64,000 bases of DNA, from assembly GCA_946902875.1 (NCBI GenBank), contig OX336340.1, forward strand, positions 18,367,566-18,431,565. The letters run 5' to 3'. The number at the start of each line of letters is the position of its first letter. The stretch's first letter is position 1. The stretch comes from Nematopogon swammerdamellus. Lineage: Eukaryota; Arthropoda; Insecta; Lepidoptera; Adelidae. Shown in pieces: positions 12,544 to 23,600 of this stretch. The position numbers were made by a program, and so were the translations under genes. Under the pieces are notes generated by a model that saw nothing but the letters and a program-made list of their open reading frames with translations, did not search any database and was not told the DNA's origin.

Positions 12544-12880
12544 TTTCTTATGGAAATTGCCACGGTTGGCTACATCACATACAAAATCCGTGATGTCGGC
12601 CCACATCACCTTGGTTAACTAGGTGTCATGTCAGTGCTTCCCTTAGGTCGTGCTGGGTACACTGAACTGGACGTAAAACACGAACTATATACAAAGCCGC
12701 TTCGACCGATCTTTCATTCAGTGCGGTGGTACAACCCGTGCGGGTTAACCTAGTAAGGTAAGAATGAAAGGGACCTACAGTTTTACGTGGAATTCGAACC
12801 ACGGTCAACCTCCAACCCTCGAAAGGTCACGCCACGAACGGGAGTCGACCGATCGCACCACTGAGCTACCGATGCCGACG
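12544..12880 (-). repeat. Chimeric SINE (S1), diverged
   Basis: Minus orientation, TATGGAAATTGCCACGG to GAGCTACCGATGCCGACG. The 5S-like core is shortened and mutated, making this an older copy. Confidence 0.65.
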
Positions 12881-13036
12881 GGTAAACATATACAATTTGC
12901 TATATCAATAATAAAATTTGAAAAATTTATGTGGAACATTATTGATTTTCCAAAACACAATAAAACCTAGTAATTAAATAAAATTAACCTTATAAATAAA
13001 TAAAAACTAAATACTAACATGTACATGTACGTTCGT

Positions 13037-13420
13037 CAGCCTCGATAGCTCAGTGGTGCAGACAGTCAACTATCGCTATTGAATGTTAAGCAACGCTGGG
13101 TGCGGTCAGTACTTGGATGGGTGACCGCTGACCGTTGGAGGCTGACCGAGGTTCGCATTCCTCGTAAAACTGTAGGTCCCTTCCCTCCTAATCTTACTTG
13201 GTGGTAGGGTTTAACCCGCCCGGGTTGGTACCACCGCACTGAATGAAACATCGGTTGAAACGGCTATGTAAATAGTTTGTGTTTTCCGACCAGTTCAGTG
13301 TAGCCGGCACGATCAAAGGGGGAAGCACTGACATGGCACCTAGTTCACCCGGTGTTATGGGCTGACATCACGGACGTTGTAGGTGATGAAGCCAACCGTG
13401 TCAGTTTCCATAAAAAAAAA
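13037..13420 (+). repeat. Chimeric tRNA/5S SINE (S1), best full-length copy
   Basis: In order: CAGCCTCGATAGCTCAGTGG (tRNA-like A box); GTTAAGCAACGCTGGGTGC and AGTACTTGGATGGGTGACCG (5S rRNA box A, intermediate element and box C); GAGGTTCGCATTCC (B-box like); a body of about 240 bp; and TTTCCAT plus A10. No coding capacity. The ends match eight or more other copies in the window. Confidence 0.85.
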
Positions 13421-15466
13421 ATGTACATAAGACTTACTGTAAGTAAAAAATGTCGTCCAATAAAATATTATTTAAATACTTACAATTTGCAACACACGGC
13501 TTGACATGTCACACCCTTGTTCATCAAAATACATGAGACCACAACTTGGTCCCTTTCTACGAGTATATTCTTGGATGTTTTGATGCGCCTCGACACGAGG
13601 GCTAGCTACACCACGGTAGGTCAACTCAAAGGAGTTTAAAGTCGACATACAGTCTGGGGAAATTCACACTCGGATAATCCAGTTCTCACATTATTCTTGT
13701 ATGAAATAAAAATCTGGGGGCACGGCAGTGCCCCCACCAAGTCGAGCAACACGGCCGTACCATCATTTTCTCGAAGCAACTCAGGGTACTTTTGGCCTCC
13801 CTGTATCTTTGTTGTGGATAGAGATAAATAATGTTTACGGTAAACGTTTGGGCTCTCTTCTTTGAGAGAAGATTTCTGACAGGAACAAATATTGTTGAAG
13901 TTTAGGAGGAAAACATTTTTCTACAAAAATATCAAAGATATTTCTAAAAAACTCGTTTAATTTAATTAATTACAATTTCCATAACTACCTAACTCAACTC
14001 AAGTGAAGCATGAAATACAATCAAAGACTAAATTAAAACCTACAGAAATAGAAAAGCAAACAACATTAAAATATCCAATTGAATTAAATCACCCACGTCT
14101 AAATTTAAAACAAAAGCAGATTTTCCAATTCCTCCCTCGGGACAAAGCCCAATATCGCGATACAAATCAGCGGCAATATCGGAGACAAGAATATTATAGC
14201 GAGTCCCTCCCTCCTCTCGTATCTCAACTCGGCGCCGCCGACACGACACCCAATTAGTAAGGGCGTGGCGACCAATAAGCCCTCTTATTTATCCGACGCA
14301 TGTCATCCGAACGACTATTTTACTTTTAATGCCGTCGTTTGTAACTCGATAGCTCTCCTAGAGGTTCGCGGCCCTAAATTTATGATTTTTCATTAGAGAC
14401 CCGACGCCATACTTCCACTCGACTCCTCGTATGGGACGTGTTTTTGGATATTCCCGATGAAGGGCGGCACCTACGGGCGTGGATTTCGGGTGTCCTTTAT
14501 TGTGTTAGGCTTTCGGAGATAATGTTTGAAAAGGGTATCGGGCTCTTTTGTTTCATTTCAATTTACTTTCACATAAACGTATTTTGTTATTTTCATCGCC
14601 GTCAAACGCTTATCCAGACAACTCTTTTGCGAAATAACTTAGTGCATTCGATGTTCGTAACGGCATTGTTGTATTGTGTATGAAGACGGAACAAGGTCCC
14701 GACGGCATCTCTAATACGGTTAAGAATGTCCTTACGGGTATCGAAGCAGTATTGAGGAGGTCGTAGTCGGAGCGGGTAAGGGTCGCCCATTTCGCCGTCG
14801 CGTCGCATGCGAAACTCCTATTGATTCAGGATGATTGTCTGAATACGGATGAAGATAAGGGTAACTCGGATGTGTAGTAACTTCGTAGTTAAGGTAAGGG
14901 GAGACATTTCTTGTTGTCAAGGAAATACATACAACAATGATTGAAGATAGCCCAGTTATTTATTTCACCCATCAGAATTTGGCGCACAGACTTTTTCCTA
15001 GTTTTGTTTATATTGTCACAGTAACTACGAATAGGAAATTTTCACAAAATTAACGTAAACGGCGGCGGCAGCTTACTTAAAATTTTGCATTGGCTGGTAT
15101 TTTGAAAATGCTGCCGGAGTCATAAGAAAGCATTCTATATACTAAAATAAGAAAACCTGATAATAAATTAATAAAAATTTACTTATTTCTCTGTAGATAA
15201 ACATATTTTTATCCCCGTTGTAAAAATAGGGACGTATATTAGGTCGCAAAGTGTGTTAGTATCTGCAGCCACTAAGGTCAGTGCTGGCTGGAGCGTTGGT
15301 TAAGTGCGGTGAGCGTGTGTGTGTGTGTCTCTGTGTCGGTGAGCCACTAGGTTGTGGATGTGTGCGTGTACGTGCGGCGAACGAAATACTCTCTCTGGCT
15401 TTGCTAGCAAACATCGGCTTAAGAATAATATGGATTTTGTTCGTGATGTGTTAAAATTAAATTAGG
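13421..15466. other. Gene-free, low-repeat stretch
   Basis: 13830-14930 has balanced base composition and no repeats shared with the rest of the window, including GGGCGTGGC and CCAATTAG. An 84-residue frame at 14003 and its antisense shadows show no family features. A GTGTGTGTGTGT microsatellite lies near 15317. Confidence 0.3.
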
Positions 15467-15880
15467 CGCGTACTGACTGAGCGCGGCATACGGCGAGGCT
15501 GCCTCGGCTGTATGCCACGCGACGATCTGGCGCGCGAGGCTGCCTCGCTACAAATACAATAATTGTCGCGAGGCTGCCTCGCGAGGAAAAGCCGAGCCAT
15601 ATTCCGTCCGAACATTGTTAGTTTAAAGCGAGTTGTCAAGATGAGACAGCTCCTTATCCATTTCGCGAACGAGCGAGGCGAGCGAGGCACACAACGTCCG
15701 TCTTGAGTGCGCGCGGCAAATGGACTGAGGCTCCTTTGAGCGCGACAAAAAACCGACAGCGTTCGGATCGGCCGAGCCAACGCGCGTGCGCTTGCCTCAG
15801 TCAGGCGAGGCGCGGCCTGACTGACCGAGGCATGCTAGCCGAGGCTGCCTCGCGCGGCAGCCGCGCTCAGTCAGTACGCG
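15467..15880. mobile_element. GC-rich fold-back element with GAGGCTGCCTC palindromes
   Basis: The outer 21-bp inverted ends begin CGCGTACTGACTGAGCGC, with imperfect complementarity for another 25 bp. Inside are at least four copies of the palindromic CGAGGCTGCCTCG motif and other GCGAGGC motifs. GC content is far above the flanks. No clear target duplication. Confidence 0.6.
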
Positions 15881-16941
15881 GCTGGTGTATAATCTCTCGT
15901 TTTGAATTCTTTGATATTTGTTTAATTTAGAGAACTGCAAACTGAGCAAAAGTGCCAGAAAACATATTTCGTTTATTATTGACCACAAAACATGCAGGAC
16001 GATATGAGCTAATATGCCGGTTCATCCACAGCAGGATGTATGTGCGGTTTGCTAATACTAGCGACGACGCCCCATCCCGCGTCGCCCCCGCGCCGCCCCC
16101 GCGCCTCCCCCCACGCCGCCCCCCACGCCAGCCGCCCGACCCACCCCGAGAGCACTCTCGAAAATGTTTGAAATATATTTGAATTTCAGCGATCTGCGGC
16201 TCCTGTAAGGCAATTACATGCATACATTATGAATATTCATATTACTGAGTGTTGTTCTCATGTTTGTCACTTGGAGCAGTTTCATTTATTCGCACAGAAT
16301 GCTAATTCGAAAATTAACTCGGCAAAGGCGGCGCGAAAAAGTTTTAAGACGGATGCGAGTTTCGTAAGTGAGAATCGCTGTTTTGTCAATCCAGATTTGC
16401 TTAAATGTAAATGGGTTTAATGATAAATGGGTGCTTGCGGGTTAGCTGCGGGCTCCGGTACTTTCCAACTCTTGGGACGGGGGTTTATTCGGAAATTTAT
16501 GCTCCAAATATGTGGCATTACGTATGTATGTACAGAGCGGAAACTTATGACGTAACAGAAACTTTGGACATTGTGGACGACTTCTTCTGTCATTCTTGAT
16601 ATATTGTAAGATTGGCGAAACCTTATTCTCATAACCACTTCAAATATATGTAAACATTCAATCAAAGCGGTACAGAGGGGTAGTCAAAACAAGTCATTTT
16701 GATTGCATTCTTAATAAAATAGACCAAGTGCGTGTCGGACCTCGCACAGTGAAGGGTTCTGTAGTCGGGAAGAACGATCACGGTGTAACCGTAAATATTC
16801 CATGTCTCAAAACTGCACAACATATCTTATTCAGACTTATTTATCATTTTCAAGACCTATCTAACGATACCTCCATATACATATGTATGCATACACCAAA
16901 ATAGAACATCATGCCATTGAGTGATGAAAAAAAAGTTCAGT
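15881..16941. other. No gene; C-rich tract
   Basis: 16076-16150 is strongly C-rich and produces Gly/Arg or Pro/Arg frames on both strands, which is compositional rather than coding. The rest shows nothing recognisable. Confidence 0.35.
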
Positions 16942-17370
16942 TCACATAAGCGTGTGGGAAATCGCTCGATAGGCCTTAAAGATAGTCAGTCGGTCAGTGT
17001 TAAAGCGTCCACTGCTGGACATACGCCTCTCCAATTTTCCTCCAGTCCTCCTGGCCTTCAGCGGTACGAAACCATTGAAATCCGCCGATGTAATTAATGT
17101 CGTCATCCCACCTGTCGGGTGTCTTCCCACACTCGGTTTTCCAGTCCACGGCCGCCAGTGTAGGACACGGTTACTCCAACGGTCGTCGTCTCTTCGGCTA
17201 ACGTGCCCAGCCCACTGCCACTTGAGCTTAGCCACCCGGTGTCCAATATCGATTACTTTGGTGCGTCGGCGGATTGCCTCGTTACGCACCATGTTACGTA
17301 GCGATATTCCCAGCATGGCTCGCTCCATTGCACGTTGGGCAACTTTCAACCTTTGGACAACAGCGAAGAT
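16942..17370 (-). mobile_element. RTE-like LINE ORF2 C-terminal fragment (L1)
   Basis: The minus-strand frame reads KVAQRAMERAMLGISLRN, then RRTKVIDIGHRVAKLKWQWA, GHVSRRDDDRW and a WRPWTGKPSVGRHP block. This is the conserved end of insect endonuclease-reverse transcriptase ORFs. There is no upstream RT domain, so it is a 5'-truncated dead copy. Confidence 0.8.
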
Positions 17371-19804
17371 AGTATGTTGTAAATAATTATGTCCTACCTG
17401 TCGAAAAACCTAATAAATGAAATACAATAAAATAGTTATCTGCAGTTTTAGTACTGAAGTAGGTGAAACGATGAGACAGTTTAGGACATCCATTTCCCCG
17501 AATGACCACTGTCCAAAGTCCTTGTTCATCCGTTTCCTTGTTCGTCCATTCGACATGTCGCGCATTCTCTAAAAAAAAACTGCTCTAAATATTGCAAAAT
17601 GCAAGCCCACTTAAAATAACGAGGCCCGTTTAATGTATACTCTATACTATGCCACGACTCTCCAATGGACTTTGAATTTTGCAGTGCGCTCTCGTGTGCC
17701 CGAAATCCAAACTAAATGATGCCAACGATCGCTGACAACGATCAAGCTATACCTACAGAATATTTACAATATATTGTTTTCGGCCATTACTTAAAAGGGT
17801 AAGCTGAATTTACGACCGCGCGCGCCTCGCTATCCATGCAGTTTTACTTGTAATTGATGATGAAAGCGTAAAATACAAACACAAAAATAAATAAACCTTT
17901 GTCACAGCGCCGAAAATCTGAGCTAATATCTGTGAAAAAAAAATTTAAAACGACAAGCTATAAGAGAAATATAATCAATAAATGAAAACCTAGCAAAAAC
18001 CCCTTTCTAGGGTTCCGTACCATAAAAAGTAAAAACGGAAGCCTTCTGTTCTCTTAGGTTTGTAAAGTTAAAATTTTGATTTCATTAGAGTTAGTACGAG
18101 TATATAGCGATAGATTACAGGATAACTGCATGCAATAGTTGCGGCAAAAAATAAGGGGATTTTTTAAATATTTTAAGTTCAATCCGGTTTGCCTGACAGT
18201 CAAACTATTGCTATAGTTTTTATTTAGGCGAATATATTGTGTGGTGTTACGGAACCGTCGGTGCGCGACGAACCCTCCGACTCGCACTTTCATACCTTGA
18301 TGACTATAATATATATTTTTATATTTTTTTATTACATTTTATATTTAGTTATTTATGTGTATTCACACAAGCATAGTTTTTTTTTCCTAGTGTGTACTTA
18401 CATGCAATATTTAATTTTATCTTCAATTATCACACTCACCTCTTTTACTACTATATACTTAAATCTATTTCACTATATCAATCGACTGTCAAACATCTAA
18501 AAATTGACTGGAAGAAATCTCTTTAAGGAATAAGTCCGCCTTTACACCTCATGTAAATGTTCTAATGTGCTAATTTCTGTTAAATGTTTCTTGGAGCAAT
18601 AATTTTTTTTCTATCTATCTATTAGAAATTATTAATAATCTATTATATTGTAATTAAACTATGTTCTAGTCTATTCTGTTCTAATCTCAATAATGGCTAC
18701 AGAAATGCTATTCCTGCCTAATAATGAACACTCTAAGGATCCTCTTCCAGCACAGGTTTAGATGTCTCTCTCGAGCATACAAAACATGAGACTGGAATAC
18801 CTTAGGTATCAAATTCCAACATCTAGCTCCGTTGCTGTATGCGCTTACATAGTTACTTTACCTATGCTAGAACAACCAACGACTTAGAAAGCTAACCTAT
18901 GTGCTCCAAAGGTGTGAATAGTTCTGAACGCGGAGATATCGACGATCATGGATTTCCGAGTCCGGTAGCGCTTCTTGTAATTAAGAAAACGTTTTAATCC
19001 CGAACTGAACACGTGACCGTACTAAATCTCTATTGTTGCTCTCCTCGTCTCCAGAGGGGCTTAATAGTAGCACTTAAACAGGACTTACATCTATTAGGTG
19101 CCGGCGCCTGTCTTCGAGAACCCTAATCCTAATTTATTATCGCCTATACTTCTGTCTGCTTCGACACTGGCGGAGGAAACATTTGTTGGACGCACGCGAC
19201 GCGGGTAACACCCTTGCTCGGCGGTCCCGCTACTAATTTGAAGACGTTACACGACATCTTGGGAGATATATGTCTAGGCATTGCGTAGATATGTTAAAGA
19301 AGGAGACGCTAAAGCGAGGTTCAGGATTAAACTCATTAGGTGCAAATGTTTTTTATTATATTTTTTTTGCTCAACATTTCTTTAGAAAACCTCGAACGAA
19401 TAGTTTGTTTGTATTAATAAAATATATGCATGCATACAGTGATGGTGGTTGCTATCTTCTTCGTTTTCTTCTTTAATAAAAGTAATAGTTTCAGAGATCA
19501 GCCCATTAATTACTCAGTCCAGTTCAAATGCTATCTCATTCAACTGGTCACATTCATAAACAAATTTGATGTATACCAATAAACTGATAAGCTACTTACC
19601 CAGTTACACTCCAACCGGTTATTTATCTCACCAGACGTTGTCTCCGTGCTCTCAGCCGACTCTTTCCTTCTTAGCAGTCACAGTAGTACACATTGATAAT
19701 ACGGACGTAAACGTACATGCTTGTAAATTAGTGTAATTAAATATTCAGCTTAGCAAACTAATTTAGCCGCGGTAGTAGTATACTTAGTTTGTTACATTAC
19801 AAAA
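17371..19804. other. 5' flank of gene A with a GGTTCCGT-type repeat
   Basis: 18010-18300 carries AGGGTTCCGTACC, GTTACGGAACCG and CTCCGACTCGCACTTTC, a repeat common in moths. 18300-19800 is AT-rich. No TATA box or untranslated exon of gene A can be assigned with confidence. Confidence 0.35.
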
Positions 19805-20677
19805 ATGTTTACCATTGATAGTGAAGGACATCGGACGCATGAAGATCGCTGTTATGAAACAAATAAAGTGATAAAAAACAATGAGAACTTTGACATGACA
19901 TATGTAAACGGTGCATCAGTTGCAGAAAATAAGGAAGATGCTACAATATCTAACGATAAGGATAAACTAACTATTTCGCAGCGTTTGAAGAACGTCAGAA
20001 GAAATATAACTGTGGAACCGGTTCTTGGCTGCTACTTCGTACCTAGTGTGCTGTCTCTGTTGTGTGCGCAGAATGTTTACCTTGACAAAGCCTGTCGTAT
20101 CAACCTCAACTACACTTCGGAAGTATGCGATGCTTTGGCCGCGAGACAAACTCAAAACTATACCCAGCAAGAGATGGAAGTTCAGAAGTTAGTCGCATCA
20201 GCATTGGCATGGAAGAGTGCAGTGCAGACCGCCATACCCTGTATAATAATTATTTTTGCTGGAGCGTGGAGTGATAGACATGGAAGGAGGAAAATTTTTA
20301 TTATCCTACCTATTATTGGGGAGATCGTTGCGTATTCCGGTTTCGCAGCAGTCATGTATTTCTTCGAAGATGTTACTGTTGAAGTAATGGCCCTGTTAGA
20401 ATCCATCCCACAGGCTTTAAGCGGTGGTTGGTTTGTGATGTTGCTGGGAATCTTTAGTTATATTAGTGACATAACGACGACAAAGAATAGAACATTCCGT
20501 ATCGGTGTTGTGAACGTGTTCATGTCGCTAGGTGTTCCGTTTGGTACATCATTAAGTGGAATCTTGCTGCATACCTTAGGGTATTACGGAGCTTTCTTGG
20601 TTTCGATAGTTCTATATTTTATTAGTCTCATCTATGGAATATTTATGCTGCACGATGTGCCTAGGTCTGAAAAGAAG
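19805..20677 (+). CDS. Gene A exon 1 (start codon, TM1-TM6)
   Basis: 291 codons, phase 0, donor AAG|gtaaat. If the intron is retained, the frame runs on 26 codons to a stop near 20758, giving a 317-residue half transporter. The full splice form matches genes B and C and is preferred. Confidence 0.92.
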
Positions 20678-23600
20678 GTAAATAAAGACAAGAGGTGTTT
20701 TAATATCATAGTTATTCCATCTAAAATCACGGGTGATAATTTCCTTATGGGTAGGTGATATCGTTAACTACGCAGTATTCGCGGTGCTTACAGGGCACAG
20801 AGCGACCGCAAAGGTCCGCCGAATTTCAACCCATTTAAGAATAACGATCTTTCGTGACCCTCATTAAAACTATGGCACCAGTTATAATATGACCCTCGGG
20901 ACTTATTATATCGTAATCACGCAGTCTGTGGTCGACTTGTCTAAATAAATGTTATGTTGATGTTTTAATTTTCCAGAACTCCAAAAGCAACAACTGTGAG
21001 TTGTTTACGAGTTTCTTCGACTTGATCAGTTTGAAGGGAACTTGGGACATCGCCTTTCGCGATGGTTCTTTGAAGAGACGCATAAAAATTGCTCTCGTAA
21101 TGATTACCGTTATCATCGTGTTTGGCCCAACGCAAGGTAAGCAATAGGAACATATAATAAAACGGTAAAATTGGCGTGTCTGTACATTTAATGTACATAC
21201 ATACATTACGTAGCGTCACGCCTGTTTCCCGGTGGGGTAGGCAGAGACAACGGATTTCCACGTGCCACGATCCTGACACACCTCTGCCTCCTCTTCCGCT
21301 CCCATAATGTTCTTCATGCATGCTCGTCGGTTACGGGTACTACGCCCTTGACGCTATATAAAATAATATAATATAATATTTTGGGATGAAATGATAAGTA
21401 ACAGAATGCATTGAGATCATTTTTGAAATTTTTGTCTGTTTGTGTTTGTGTGTTTGTTGCACGCATTACGTAGGAACTACTGAAGCAATTCGAACGGAGC
21501 TTTAACGAAAATATAGATCTCAACTTGGTGTAACATACCTAGGCTATTCATATGAGCTGAGCAGTGGAGTCGAAAGTGAACGGAGTCGGGGAAAAAAATA
21601 TAAATTCCGAACTCAACCGATTTAGGTTTCCGGCAACATGGTCTGTGATATTTTGTAATATCATGGATGAGTGTGAGTAGTACCTACTCGTAGTGTTGAA
21701 AGTGATCGAAATTTGAGAAAATATATTGCATAATTTGTCTTCGTTTATTTCTCCAGTCCCCCCGGCCTTCAGCGGTATGGGACCACTTCTTTCCGCCGAC
21801 TTACTTGATTTCGTTCTCCTACCTGGCGGGTGGTCTTTCCACACTCCGTTTTCCTGTCCACCGCCGCCAATGTAGGACACGGTTACTCCCACGGTCGTCG
21901 TCGTCGCATGATCAAAATACAAATTATTATTTGTAAACTTTCTTTCTTTTTCCAGGGGAGCTATCAGTTCAATATCTGTATACAAGGTACAAGTTCGGAT
22001 GGAATGAAGTGACCTACAGCCTATTTTCAACCTACAGCATGACGATGTTCTTCATAGGTATATAACCTCATGTTTATCTAAAATTTTAGTCTTTTTCATG
22101 GAAATTAAAATATCTGAACAGACATAGCATGAAGGTAAGTACATACTTTGTGCAGTAACGAGTAGCCCTATTTATTAGTATATAAATATAAAGTAAGTTC
22201 TGGATGGGTGACCGCTCGACCGTTGGAGGCTAACAGTGGTTCGGATTCGACGTTAAACTGTAGGTCCCTGCCCTTCTTACCTTATCTTACCTTACTAGGT
22301 GGTAGGGTTTATCCCGGCCGGGTTGGTACCACCGCACTGAGCGAAACGTCGTCGGTCGAAACGGCTATGTAAATAGTTCGTGTTTTCCGTCCAGCTCAGT
22401 GTAGCCGACATGAAATGAAGGGAAGCACTGACATGGCACCTAGTTTACCCGGTGTTATAGGCTGGCATCACTGATGTTGTAGGTGATGTAGCCAACCGTG
22501 TCAGTTTCCATAAAAAAAATAAAGTTCTGCAAAGTTTATTTTTTTATTGAAACTGACACGGTTAACTACATCACCTACAACATCCACGATGTCAGCCTAT
22601 AATAGCATGGTGAATTAGGTGCCATGTCAGTCAGTGCAAAGTAACTTATTGCAAAGTAACTGTTTCATCTACCAGCAAGGTATTCGAGCCCAGAAAAGAA
22701 CCTAGGAAAATCAACCTAGTGACCTAATGAAACGAAGCTTGTAAAAGTGCCTCGATAAAATTTTATAGGAGAGGTATTTACTGTTACTTGTGCCTGTACG
22801 AGTATTTGACGCCCTCTATCGAGGTGGTGTGATTTATAGACCCTTGCCTATGTCAAATGTCACACTGCTCAGTGGGCTGACGGAGGTACAGGCAACATTC
22901 TAAGGGCAACATGGACTGGGGACTCAGGAGGTACCTATATATCCTTAACCGATCGTTATTAGGTGTCACACATTTTTTGCTCAATGCGGTGGGAATATCA
23001 ATAGACTTTCCCTAGCGACATTAGTACGACTCCAAGCCGGACTGGCACCTCCAGGGGAGTGAAATTGGCTGCGCCTGAGGCTTCGACCTCGGCTCGGACA
23101 CAGCCACTCAGTTTGGAAGCAATAAAAAACAAAATTAGGGAAGCTAATATATGCCGAAAACATCAAAAGTATTTTTGTTTCACAATAAAAATTAACAATA
23201 ATTGTTAATTTTGTTATTTTAGACCAAATTATTTGGTCTAAAATAACAAAACTATGACAAGCAAAATACAATAGTAATATACAATAATGGCAAAATATAT
23301 AAAAAAATATATCTTTCAATATTATGCCTAATTATTTCTAATATGTAAAACCGATCAAGTGCGAGACGGATTCGCGCACCAAGGTTTGAGCACCACAAAA
23401 AAAAATTCTTTTATATGGGGACCCCCCTTAATTTTTTACTTTCCTATTTTTTATTATTTGTTGTTATGTATCTTTCCTCCACAGAACTGGTAAACTCTAT
23501 GGAACGCTCTCCGTACCCACATTACTCGGTACTTCCACCACAGAATAGAAAAGAGTACTGGCGTAAAGTGTGCTTCCACCTAGTCATGCAGCAGGTGGGG

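Noticed and set aside
13037..13150. 5S rRNA gene
   Set aside because: Only the internal promoter core is 5S-like; both ends of a 5S gene are missing and tRNA-like boxes flank it.
15927..16223. Gly/Arg-rich protein frame
   Set aside because: Caused by a C-rich tract that opens frames on both strands; no start context or splice support.
20677..20758. 317-residue unspliced form of gene A as the main product
   Set aside because: It would stop after six helices; the donor at 20678 and the downstream exons match genes B and C.
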